Under the pieces are notes generated by a model. That model saw nothing but the letters and a program-made list of their open reading frames with translations, was not told the origin of the DNA and did not search any database. A stretch of 59,175 nt of DNA, taken from contig CAYJFP010000013.1 of assembly GCA_964369415.1 (NCBI GenBank), positions 1 to 59,175 of the forward strand, in the 5' to 3' direction. A program made the translations under genes and the position numbers. The DNA comes from SIG603 sp964369415 (GTDB taxonomy: Bacteria; Bacillota; Clostridia; Oscillospirales; Acutalibacteraceae). Below, piece by piece: positions 26,831 through 34,960 of the stretch. The first letter of the stretch is position 1. Each line of letters begins with the position of its first letter.

Positions 26831-27724
26831 TTACCCTTTTACCGCTCCCAAAGTTACGCCTTTTGCAAAATATTTTTGTAAGAAAGGATATACGATTAAG
26901 ATAGGAACAGAAGCAACAATGGTAACAGCCGCTCTAATTGAGGTTGGTGTTATTGTATTGCTAGTAGTGCTTTCTCCGTATATCGCATCTCCGCTTCCGC
27001 TGTTCATTGCAGAAGACAGCATTTTCATCATTTCGTATTGAAGAGTAGTAAGGCTTTCTTCACTTGAAGCGTATAGGAAAGTATCAAACCAAGAGTTCCA
27101 CGCTCCTACTGCGCACCATAAGGCTACGGTTGCTAAAACAGGTTTACAGCAAGGAATGATGATTTGAATAAAAATTCTAAAATATCCAGCTCCGTCAACC
27201 TTTGCAGCTTCGCTAAGGCTCTCTGGAAGTTGTTGGATAAATGATTTTATAACAATAATGTTAAATACGCTGATTAGTCCTGGGAAAATGTATACTAAAA
27301 AATTGTTTAAAAGTCCTAGGTCTCTTATCAAGAAATATGTTGGAATTAAGCCAGCGCCAACATACATTGTAATTAAGAAATATCCAGTTACGAATTTTTT
27401 GAAGATAAATTCTTTTCTTGAAATTACATACGCTATCATAGCTGAAACAAACAGTCCAAGAGCTGTAGAAATAACAGTTCTTAATATGGAGTTAATTGTA
27501 GCTGTAAGCATTAATTCGTTGCTGAAAACCACCTCGTAGTTGTAGGTTGTGAATACTCTTGGCATTAATGTTATGCCGCCTTTTAGTGAGTCTTGTGCAT
27601 CGTTAAACGAAACTGCAATCGTGTTCCAAAAAGGATAGAGCATAACTACAAAGATGATTAACATAAACAGCGTGTTGAGTGTGTGAAATATAATTGATTC
27701 TAAGTCTATATGTCTTTTTTTCAT
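26831..27724 (-). CDS. Carbohydrate ABC transporter permease, LplC/YtcP type
   Basis: MalG-like permease of 297 residues with six hydrophobic helices. The coupling loop is seen around LPESLSEAAKVDGAGYFRIF, and the family-typical C-terminus ends FAKGVTLGAVKG. AGGAGG precedes the ATG. It forms the importer with the LplB-type permease and the binding protein upstream. As usual in this family, no ATPase is encoded here; a shared MsmX-type ATPase elsewhere in the genome is expected. Confidence 0.92.
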   Translation of the reverse strand: MKKRHIDLESIIFHTLNTLFMLIIFVVMLYPFWNTIAVSFNDAQDSLKGGITLMPRVFTTYNYEVVFSNELMLTATINSILRTVISTALGLFVSAMIAYVISRKEFIFKKFVTGYFLITMYVGAGLIPTYFLIRDLGLLNNFLVYIFPGLISVFNIIVIKSFIQQLPESLSEAAKVDGAGYFRIFIQIIIPCCKPVLATVALWCAVGAWNSWFDTFLYASSEESLTTLQYEMMKMLSSAMNSGSGDAIYGESTTSNTITPTSIRAAVTIVASVPILIVYPFLQKYFAKGVTLGAVKG

Positions 27725-27736
27725 AGTTTGCCCTCC

Positions 27737-28657
27737 TTAAAATACTCCGTCTTCACCAAATTTTTTACTTATAAAACCTGCTGAAGCAATCATAATAATC
27801 GATACCACCGACTTGAAGATACCCGCTGCTGTTGCGAGTGAATAGTTACCTATGCTGATACCATAGTTTAGAACGAAGATGTCAATGGTTTGTGCCACGT
27901 CTTGAACTAAACCTCTTCCTAAGAGATATTGAACTTCAAAACCGGCATTAAGAATCCAACCGAGGTTCATAATTGTAATTACAACAATAGTTGAACGTAT
28001 GCCAGGCAAGGTTATATGAGCCATTTTTTGATATCTGTTTGCTCCGTCGATAGACGCCGCTTCATATAAAGATGGGTCTATGCCGGCGATAGCTGCGATG
28101 TAGATAATCGAGTTCCAGCCCATTTCTTTCCAAACGTTTGAAAATCCTACTATCCACCAGAAGTAATCTTTTTCACCAAGCCATAGGATAGGTGAATCGA
28201 TAAGGCCTATGCTCATCAAAAGATTGTTTAGCACGCCGTCGGAAGTACTAAGGATGTTTTGAATCAAAGAACAAACAATAACCCAGCTTAAAAAGTGTGG
28301 CAAGTAGGAAACTGTTTGAGTAAGTTTTTTGAATCGCATAAATCTAACTTCGTTAATTAGTAATGCAAATCCAATAGAGAAAACCAGTCCTAAAATCAAG
28401 TTGATAGAGGACATTGCCAAGGTGTTTCTGACTGAACCCCAAAATTCGTTATCTTGGAATAAAAATGCGAATTGATCAAATCCGACAAAATCTGACCCCG
28501 AATAGCCCTTGGCGGGCTTAAAGTTTTGAAACGCCATTATCCAGCCGCTCAGTGGATAATATGAAAAAATGAACGTAAATATCATGCATGGCAGTATCAT
28601 TATCATCAATATTTTTTGCTCTTTTAGTAATCTAAAAAATTTCGATTTATTTTTCAA
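27737..28657 (-). CDS. Carbohydrate ABC transporter permease, LplB/YtcQ-partner type
   Basis: MalF-like permease of 306 residues with about six helices and the coupling loop LYEAASIDGANRYQKMAHI. It starts at TTG (28657) with AAGGTGAT upstream. It ends 12 bases before the LplC-type gene. It is expected to import oligosaccharides of xylan or a related beta-1,4 glycan, to judge from the GH8, GH3 and GH9 genes of the same strand. Confidence 0.92.
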   Translation of the reverse strand: MKNKSKFFRLLKEQKILMIMILPCMIFTFIFSYYPLSGWIMAFQNFKPAKGYSGSDFVGFDQFAFLFQDNEFWGSVRNTLAMSSINLILGLVFSIGFALLINEVRFMRFKKLTQTVSYLPHFLSWVIVCSLIQNILSTSDGVLNNLLMSIGLIDSPILWLGEKDYFWWIVGFSNVWKEMGWNSIIYIAAIAGIDPSLYEAASIDGANRYQKMAHITLPGIRSTIVVITIMNLGWILNAGFEVQYLLGRGLVQDVAQTIDIFVLNYGISIGNYSLATAAGIFKSVVSIIMIASAGFISKKFGEDGVF

Positions 28658-28685
28658 ATTTGATCACCTTCCGTAATAAAATTTA

Positions 28686-28715
28686 ATGGTGAGAGAGAAT
28701 AGTCTCTCTCACCAT
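28686..28715 (-). other. mRNA hairpin between binding-protein and permease genes
   Basis: A perfect 13-bp stem (ATGGTGAGAGAGA with its complement) with a 4-base loop sits 13 bases after the binding-protein stop codon. The minus strand continues TAAATTTTATT, a poor T tract. It probably acts as a partial terminator or 3' stabiliser, giving more binding protein than permease. Confidence 0.7.
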
Positions 28716-28728
28716 ATTTAAGTGCTAA

Positions 28729-30456
28729 TTACTCTGCTGCAACGATTTCATCGATTATTCTTTGAACTTCGTTTAAGTAGTTTTCAGGATTTGCAGCTTC
28801 GAATTCTGCTAAGAATTCATTCCAGATTGTGTCATATTCTTCTGGTTCAGCAGTGATAAGTCTTGGGTAGTAAAGTCTTTGTAAAGACTCGATTTTTTGC
28901 TCTGCAATTTTTGCTGGTGAGCCGTCTTCAATAGTTTTTGACCAAATTGGGTAGTAATCAGGTCTAACTGTTGGTTCGGATAGTAATTGTGCTTCGTAAT
29001 CAATTTCTAGAGCTTCTAAGAATGCTATATCATATTCTTCTAGATTTGTTAATCTTTCTGCTACTGAATCGCCTGCTGTTGCAGGTGTTCCGTCATCATA
29101 TAGACCTTGGATTTTTGGAGAGTAGTTCCAAAGTGTATAGCCTGTTAAATCACGTTGCTGAACTGAATCTTCGTTAATTGTTCTGCGCTCTTCAGTTAGA
29201 ATTCTATCTACTCCGTCTTCAGCAAGTGTGAAGTCAGTGCCTTCAAGACCCCATGAAAGGTAAGATTGAACATCTTCTTGAATTAGCCAGTCATAGAAAG
29301 CTAAAAGTCTTTCAGGCTCTTCGCAGTCGATAGAGATACCGATACCGTTGTTGCCAGTGATTGAACCACGAGCATCTAGATAGCTTTCAGTAATGCCTTC
29401 ATCTGCAATCGGAACACTAACGTATGTTCTTGAGTCTTCGCCAGCTCCTCTTAGAACAGAAGAAGCTGCGTCAAAGTTCCAACCTTGGTCGAACATACCT
29501 AGTACGGCGCCTGTTGAAAGTCTTGCGATGTATTGGTCATAACTTTGAACAAATGTTTCGCCTTCGATTGTTCCTTTGTGGTATTCTTCATTTAATTTTT
29601 TGTACCATTCGTATGCTGATTCTGAGTTTTGGTAGAATGAAGCGACATTTGTTTCAGGGTCTACATATACGCCGCCTTCGTTACCAGCGCCCATTAATTG
29701 TAGAGGTACGTTTCTTAAGCAGAAATCTCTCCAACCGTCTGATAAAACTTCAAATCCGATAGTTTTAACTCCGTTGATTTCTGGGAAAGCCTCTTGATAT
29801 GTGTTAATCATCTCAAAATACTCATCAACAGTAGTTGGGATTTTGTAGTCGTGATACTCGATAACTGCTTTTTGCATATAGAATCCAACGCCTGTATTTG
29901 TGAAGATAGGTGAAGGATTTGCATAAGTGCTATAGATTTCTAAGATGTAAGTGTTTCCATCTGGAGCCTTCATAGCTTCTGTATAAGGAGCATAGTGCTC
30001 TGCTAGGTTTGGATAGTTAGGAATCATGTCTTGTAGTGGAATCAATGCGCCTGCGCCGATAAACGTTTCTGGCTCAGCGAACATTGCATCTGGATATTCT
30101 CCACCAGCTACCATAACGCCAACTTTTTGTGCCAAGTCACCTACTAGGAATTCCCAGTCGATTGTAACACCAGTAAGTTCGGTAATTTTGTTTAAAACTG
30201 GATTGTCAGAAGCAGGTACTTCATTTGGGTCTCTTATGAAGATGTCGAAAGTAATCGGGTCATCAGCATCTGCCATATAGGTAAGACCTGTCTCTTCGTC
30301 AACTTTAGGTTCGCCTGACTCTTCTTCGCTAGAGCCATCACCGCTAGTAGAACTTTGGCTTTCAGCTGAACTAGAACTGCTTGATGAACTTGTCGAGCAC
30401 CCTACTGCTGAAACTAACATTGCACTTGCTATTAATAGCGTTAATAATTTTTTCAT
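28729..30456 (-). CDS. Oligosaccharide-binding lipoprotein, LplA/YtcQ family
   Basis: Extracellular solute-binding protein of 575 residues. The signal peptide ends in a lipobox (SAVGC, Cys about residue 20), followed by a Ser-rich linker to about 45. The mature part has the family 1 layout, with segments such as NPVLNKITELTGVTIDW, GGEYPDAMFAEPE, ISIDCEEPERLLAFYDW and the C-terminal INEDSVQQRDL region. AGGAGG precedes the ATG. It captures the substrate for the two permeases downstream. The size (over 500 residues) is typical of binding proteins for longer oligosaccharides. Confidence 0.93.
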   Translation of the reverse strand: MKKLLTLLIASAMLVSAVGCSTSSSSSSSSAESQSSTSGDGSSEEESGEPKVDEETGLTYMADADDPITFDIFIRDPNEVPASDNPVLNKITELTGVTIDWEFLVGDLAQKVGVMVAGGEYPDAMFAEPETFIGAGALIPLQDMIPNYPNLAEHYAPYTEAMKAPDGNTYILEIYSTYANPSPIFTNTGVGFYMQKAVIEYHDYKIPTTVDEYFEMINTYQEAFPEINGVKTIGFEVLSDGWRDFCLRNVPLQLMGAGNEGGVYVDPETNVASFYQNSESAYEWYKKLNEEYHKGTIEGETFVQSYDQYIARLSTGAVLGMFDQGWNFDAASSVLRGAGEDSRTYVSVPIADEGITESYLDARGSITGNNGIGISIDCEEPERLLAFYDWLIQEDVQSYLSWGLEGTDFTLAEDGVDRILTEERRTINEDSVQQRDLTGYTLWNYSPKIQGLYDDGTPATAGDSVAERLTNLEEYDIAFLEALEIDYEAQLLSEPTVRPDYYPIWSKTIEDGSPAKIAEQKIESLQRLYYPRLITAEPEEYDTIWNEFLAEFEAANPENYLNEVQRIIDEIVAAE

Positions 30457-30499
30457 GTTTTTCCTCCTGTTCGTTTCGGTTGATTTATTTTGTGTTCAC

Positions 30500-30540
30500 A
30501 TTATATCATAAAAAAATTAACAGTTCATTCCTAAAACTGT
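30500..30540 (-). promoter_or_regulatory. Activator-dependent promoter of the oligosaccharide transport operon
   Basis: The minus strand has a perfect TATAAT (30505-30500), but the -35 position (30528-30523) reads ATGAAC, matching only three of six bases. An inverted repeat, ACAGTT (30520-30525) and AACTGT (30535-30540), covers the -35 region. Control by the YesN-type regulator is a reasonable inference; the repeat is a candidate binding site. Confidence 0.5.
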
Positions 30541-30680
30541 AAGCTTTATACCAAAAATAATACTTTTTTGTACTTGTGTATATAAAACTGGGTATGTATT
30601 AGCTTTTATATAGTGATAATTATGGATTAAGTAAGTATAATTTGTGGTATGTGAAAATTCCCTTTGTTTGAAAGCTTTAT

Positions 30681-30709
30681 TTGACAAGATATCTAAAAAT
30701 ATTTATAAT
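30681..30709 (+). promoter_or_regulatory. Promoter of the signalling cluster
   Basis: TTGACA (30681-30686), a 17-base spacer and TATAAT (30704-30709) form a full-consensus promoter, about 50 bases before the first gene start at 30761. Confidence 0.85.
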
Positions 30710-30760
30710 TTAAATAAATAACTAGGTAAAATAGGAATGAAGTTTTGGAAGGAGATGACG

Positions 30761-32458
30761 ATGAATAAAAGTAAATATAAAGAAATACTAGCTATAATCG
30801 GCTTTCTCCTTCTTCTATCTTTAGCTGGAATACTCTATTCTATCTCAAGAGAGCTTCCCGATAATTTGGCTTTCTTACAATCACTTATGCTTATAATCAG
30901 TATAGGAATATACATAAGCATTTTTACAACTTGGACGATAAGCATATATAAACGAATTATGCAAAGGCATGTGCGAATGTACCTTATGCTTATCGGTGTG
31001 AGTATAATTTTTTGGATAAGCATAAGGGCTGTGAAGTGGGGTGCATTTAATTTTCTTGATTTTGAAGATAGAATGATGTGGTATATGTTCTATATCCCCA
31101 TGATAATGATTCCGCTGTTGTGCTTTTATACGGCCTTGTGTGTCGGTAAAGGCGAAAAGTTTCGACTTGATAAAAAGTGGTATCTGCTTTTAATTCCATC
31201 AGCGCTATTAATGATATTAGTGCTAACAAACAATTTTCACATGACGGTTTTTTACGGGTATGATATAGATAAACATCTATATGGTCAGAGCTATAGCTAT
31301 GGCGTGGGATACTATGTAATTGCGGTGTTTATATTAGCCTTATGTATAATGTCGCTGTTTTTAATAGTGAAAAGGTTTACTTCGTCGGCTTTTAATAGAA
31401 AGGCATCAAGCTTACCAATGTTGGTAATTTTGATGTTAACCTTATACACCGTGATTCATGCGATAAATCCAGCTTATGGAATAGCTTATTATGTAATAGA
31501 CGTAACGATATTTGCCTGTGCTACCGTTGTCGCTTTTTGGGAATCTTGCATACGAAAAGGGCTGATACACTCAAATCAAAATCATAACGACTTTTTTGCT
31601 ATGGCGGATATCAGGGCGCAAATCTTGAATAAAAAAGGCGAAGTCATATACATGTCAGAAAACACCTTGCCGATTACGAATGAGCAGTTTAATTCATTAG
31701 TAAAGGAAAAAACGATTTCAATTAACAGAGGGACTCTTTTAAATATGGCAAAAATCAGCGGTGGATATGTGGTGTGGAAAAGTGATATATCACAAATTAG
31801 AGAGATAATTGAGAATTTAAAGATGCTTAATATTGGGCTTAGTAAAGAAGTGGATATCTTAACACTTGAAAATGAAGAAAAAAGGGAATCGGCAAGGCTT
31901 AAAAAATTAAATGAATTACATAGTAGAGTGCTGGTAGAAACACTGCCTTACAGTGAGAAAATTAAGGGGAATATTATTAAAAACAAGGATGATTCACTTG
32001 AAAATATGAAGAATCTTTTGTTTGAAACAAGCATGCTCTCGGCATACATAAAGCGTAAAATCAATTTGATTTTGACAGAGCAAACGGAAAAATGTATATC
32101 TACAGATGAAATGCATCGGGCGTTTTCAGAGCTGTTTCAGTTACCTAGATTTTACGGTAAAGACTGCGTGATAAATGTAATAGATGATTTTGATATGAGC
32201 CTTGATGTAGCGCTTCTTTGCTACGACCTTGTCCAAAAAGTGTTTGAAAAATTAAGCTATTCTTTTAGTATAATCTATACTACTTTTAGGAAAAGCGAGA
32301 AGGAAACGATATTTACAGTTGTTGTAGAGAGTGACGTAAGAATTGATTTTTCAGAATTTAAGAGCTTTGAAAAAGAGAAGATATCATGCCTTAATGGCAA
32401 AATAAGCCTTGAAAAAGAAGGAGAAAGCCACTATTTCACCCTGTCGGTTTCGAATTAA
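30761..32458 (+). CDS. Seven-helix membrane sensor with degenerate kinase-like C-terminus
   Basis: Membrane protein of 565 residues. The N-terminal 240 residues contain about seven hydrophobic helices, like the 7TM sensor region of some histidine kinases. A PAS-like stretch follows (about 275-350), then a coiled-coil segment rich in Lys and Glu (about 350-400). The C-terminus has the length of a kinase core, but I find no phosphoacceptor H-box and no G1 or G2 glycine boxes. It is therefore probably a pseudokinase that senses a signal and passes it to the true kinase encoded 20 bases downstream. The start at 30761 has AAGGAG 8 bases upstream. A diverged active kinase cannot be fully excluded. 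Confidence 0.75.
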   Translation: MNKSKYKEILAIIGFLLLLSLAGILYSISRELPDNLAFLQSLMLIISIGIYISIFTTWTISIYKRIMQRHVRMYLMLIGVSIIFWISIRAVKWGAFNFLDFEDRMMWYMFYIPMIMIPLLCFYTALCVGKGEKFRLDKKWYLLLIPSALLMILVLTNNFHMTVFYGYDIDKHLYGQSYSYGVGYYVIAVFILALCIMSLFLIVKRFTSSAFNRKASSLPMLVILMLTLYTVIHAINPAYGIAYYVIDVTIFACATVVAFWESCIRKGLIHSNQNHNDFFAMADIRAQILNKKGEVIYMSENTLPITNEQFNSLVKEKTISINRGTLLNMAKISGGYVVWKSDISQIREIIENLKMLNIGLSKEVDILTLENEEKRESARLKKLNELHSRVLVETLPYSEKIKGNIIKNKDDSLENMKNLLFETSMLSAYIKRKINLILTEQTEKCISTDEMHRAFSELFQLPRFYGKDCVINVIDDFDMSLDVALLCYDLVQKVFEKLSYSFSIIYTTFRKSEKETIFTVVVESDVRIDFSEFKSFEKEKISCLNGKISLEKEGESHYFTLSVSN

Positions 32459-32477
32459 AGTTGAAAGGAGACATGTT

Positions 32478-33761
32478 TTGGAGTTTTTATCATTAGATAA
32501 CACTACTCAAGGATTAATAGCAGCACTTGTGATGATTGGCTTTATTTTTTTGTTGTTAGGTTTGATTGCTAACATTGTGCTAGAAAAGAATAAAGTTTTG
32601 ATTATATTTTTTATCATTTCTATAATAGTGATTTCACTAGAGCTTGTCGCCCTTTTGGAAATCAAGCGCTACGCCCAGCCGTATTATGAGTTTACCTTGT
32701 CATCAGTATCGTGGGTCGTCAATAAAATTCCGTACTTTATTCATCCAATTTTATCGGCTGTACTCATAATATTTACTAGCTATAATATATATGATAAATA
32801 CATGAAAAGCAGAGACAATATAGACAGTTTTTCGATTAAGGAGGCGCTGGAAAATTTACCTAGCGGAATTGCCTTTATTTCATCTAAAGATGAAATGTAT
32901 TTATCAAATCACATAATGAATAATTTATCTAAAGAGATTACGGGAAAAGATTTGGTGAACGGAAATAAGTTTTGGGAAGATATTTGCAGTGAAAAAAGCA
33001 GTGGGAAATGCGTGATAAAAGGTGAAGAGCCGGTGTTTATGACCGCCGACCAAAGGGTGTGGCAGTTTTGTAAAGAAGAAATAGGTGGTTGCTATGAGAT
33101 TAAAGCTACTGATATCACAGAGCTATACAAGCTTAGGATAAGGACAGAACAGGTGAATAAAGAATTGTCCGAGCGTCAAAAGAGACTTGAAAATCTTACG
33201 CAAATTATAGAGAAAAATGCAGAAGAGCAAGTGGCGGTGGATATGAAAATTAATTTTCATGACAATTTTGGAAATCTACTTACGCTGACAAAAAAGAATT
33301 TAATCGAATCGCCTGACACCGATGAGGCAAAAGTCCTTGTGGGATACTGGGAAAAGATTACGGATATTATCACCGAGCTTGCAGGTGATAGAAAACCTAG
33401 ATTAAGCTTAGAGCAAATACTATTATTCGGAAAAAAACTTGGATGCGAAGTGGTTTTAAAAGGCGTACTGCCAAAAGAAGACGAGAATAAAAGCATTATC
33501 TTGCTTTGTATAAACGAAGCACTTAAAAATGCATATCGTCACGCAAATGCAAAAAAAATTAATGTAGATATTAGCGAAAATGAAGAAAAAATCTGCCTTA
33601 AGATACATAATGAAATGAAAAATTTGCCGAAAAAAATCTCCGAAGGTGGTGGGCTTTCATCGCTTAGAAAAAGGATAGAGAGTGTTGGCGGTGAAATGAA
33701 GATTAAGATAGAAAATGGAGTGACAATGGAAGTTGCTTTAAGGAGGGAAAGAAATGTATAA
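32478..33761 (+). CDS. NarX/LiaS-type sensor histidine kinase
   Basis: About 427 residues: three N-terminal helices (to about 100), a PAS-like region (about 115-220), a coiled coil, and a HisKA_3 dimerisation segment with the phosphoacceptor in NFHDNFGNLL. The ATPase domain has N-box CINEALKNAYRHANA and G box GGGLSSLRKRIESVGG. The TTG at 32478 is chosen as start because AGGAG lies 7 bases upstream. The open frame back to 32409 runs into the previous gene and carries no conserved sequence. It overlaps the response regulator gene by 8 bases, so those two are partners. Confidence 0.88.
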   Translation: MEFLSLDNTTQGLIAALVMIGFIFLLLGLIANIVLEKNKVLIIFFIISIIVISLELVALLEIKRYAQPYYEFTLSSVSWVVNKIPYFIHPILSAVLIIFTSYNIYDKYMKSRDNIDSFSIKEALENLPSGIAFISSKDEMYLSNHIMNNLSKEITGKDLVNGNKFWEDICSEKSSGKCVIKGEEPVFMTADQRVWQFCKEEIGGCYEIKATDITELYKLRIRTEQVNKELSERQKRLENLTQIIEKNAEEQVAVDMKINFHDNFGNLLTLTKKNLIESPDTDEAKVLVGYWEKITDIITELAGDRKPRLSLEQILLFGKKLGCEVVLKGVLPKEDENKSIILLCINEALKNAYRHANAKKINVDISENEEKICLKIHNEMKNLPKKISEGGGLSSLRKRIESVGGEMKIKIENGVTMEVALRRERNV

Positions 33762-34386
33762 GGTGATGATAGTAGATGATCAAAGTAGTTCGCAGGCACT
33801 CATGAAATATGCGATACTTAGAAGTGAAGGGCGATATGTCTTGGCAAAGGCATTTTTTGATTCTGAAAAAGTACTGTCGGAACTCAGATATGAAAAAGTA
33901 GATTTGATTTTGCTTGATATATATACAGATGGCAAGGAAAAAGGCATCAAAATCGCAAGAGAAATAAAAAAGTATTACCCCAAAATTAAGGTGATAATAT
34001 TAACCTTTGCACTGCAAAAAAGGCATATAGAAGAGGCAAAAGAAGTAGGCTGCGAGGGCTTTTGGTACAAAGACTATGCCGACATAGATTTGCTTGAAGT
34101 CATGGACCGTGTCATGGAGGGCAAAATATATTATCCGCAGTCTCAGCCAGTAGTCACAATAGGAATGGCGAAAAGTTCTGACTTTACCCCGAAAGAGCTT
34201 GAAATTTTGCAAGCTAAAGTAAATGGATATTCAAATGAAAATGTGTGCACCGCCCTTAATATTAAGAGTAGGACACTGGATACTCATTTAAGCAATATCA
34301 AAGCAAAAACAGGCTACGACAACTTGCTAAAATTGGTGGCAGACGTGGCGGCAAAGAAATTTATTATCACCGAAGATGAAGACTAA
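33754..34386 (+). CDS. NarL-type response regulator with LuxR DNA-binding domain
   Basis: The receiver domain (1-120) has VDDQ, phosphoacceptor Asp in LILLDIYTDG and a Lys in GFWYKDYAD. The LuxR-type helix-turn-helix (about 145-205; FTPKELEILQAKVNGYSNENV, ending SNIKAKTGYDNLLKLV) is complete. TAAGGAGG precedes the ATG. It is the output of the kinase encoded just before it. Likely targets are its own operon or the lipoprotein genes that follow; no shared operator was recognised. Confidence 0.92.
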   Translation: MYKVMIVDDQSSSQALMKYAILRSEGRYVLAKAFFDSEKVLSELRYEKVDLILLDIYTDGKEKGIKIAREIKKYYPKIKVIILTFALQKRHIEEAKEVGCEGFWYKDYADIDLLEVMDRVMEGKIYYPQSQPVVTIGMAKSSDFTPKELEILQAKVNGYSNENVCTALNIKSRTLDTHLSNIKAKTGYDNLLKLVADVAAKKFIITEDED

Positions 34387-34394
34387 AAAAGAGT

Positions 34395-34441
34395 TCACTT
34401 GCAAATTTATCCTATTAGGATGATTTGCAAGTGATTTTTTG
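34395..34441 (+). terminator. Terminator of the signalling operon
   Basis: TCACTTGCAAAT (34395-34406) pairs with ATTTGCAAGTGA (34423-34434), followed by six T residues. It comes 9 bases after the response regulator stop codon. Confidence 0.88.
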
Positions 34442-34539
34442 TAAAAAAGTGAATTAAGCGGAAATACACGATGTCTTAAAAAATTTCTCCTGTTATAATG
34501 TGTATGCAAGATGGCTATTACGAAAAAGGAGGTGTGAAA

Positions 34540-34923
34540 ATGAAGACAATAGCGGTTTACATTCAAAATAAGTTATTGTCATCAGGAATAACGCATGCGA
34601 TTACTAATAAAAATCCCAATATATCGGTAGAAGTAATACCGGGGGTAGAAAGCTGTTTGGCCGTTTGCAGAAGCAGTAAGGCGGATGTTTTACTTGCGGA
34701 ACTAAGAGATTACTATCCGCTTACCTTAAAAGATTGGATAAACAGAGTAGAAAAGATTAAAGAAACTATTCCGCACTGTAAAATTGTGCTTGTGGTGGAT
34801 GAGGAAAATTTTCCAAAATCAGCAGCTGTAGCAAATCGTGCGTTTAAGAATGAGCAGATTGATTTATTTCTATACAGCTCTTCAGGGCTTAATTATCTTG
34901 TGGATATAGTTACCAGTGTCTAA
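34540..34923 (+). CDS. Receiver-like protein with Glu at the phosphoacceptor position
   Basis: A 127-residue stand-alone protein with the alternating pattern of a response regulator receiver (KTIAVYIQN, ADVLLAEL, CKIVLVVDE, IDLFLYSSS). Where receivers have the phosphorylated Asp (as in DLILLDI), this protein has Glu in DVLLAEL, and the acidic pair of the first loop is missing. It is therefore unlikely to be phosphorylated; Glu could imitate the active state. AAGGAGG lies upstream of the ATG at 34540. It follows the sensor cluster after a terminator and precedes a lipoprotein gene. A true partner is not apparent, and the receiver fold is my inference from the pattern. Confidence 0.65.
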   Translation: MKTIAVYIQNKLLSSGITHAITNKNPNISVEVIPGVESCLAVCRSSKADVLLAELRDYYPLTLKDWINRVEKIKETIPHCKIVLVVDEENFPKSAAVANRAFKNEQIDLFLYSSSGLNYLVDIVTSV

Positions 34924-34960
34924 AATGGGGTTAGGTTTTTAGATTAGAAAGGAGAAAAAA

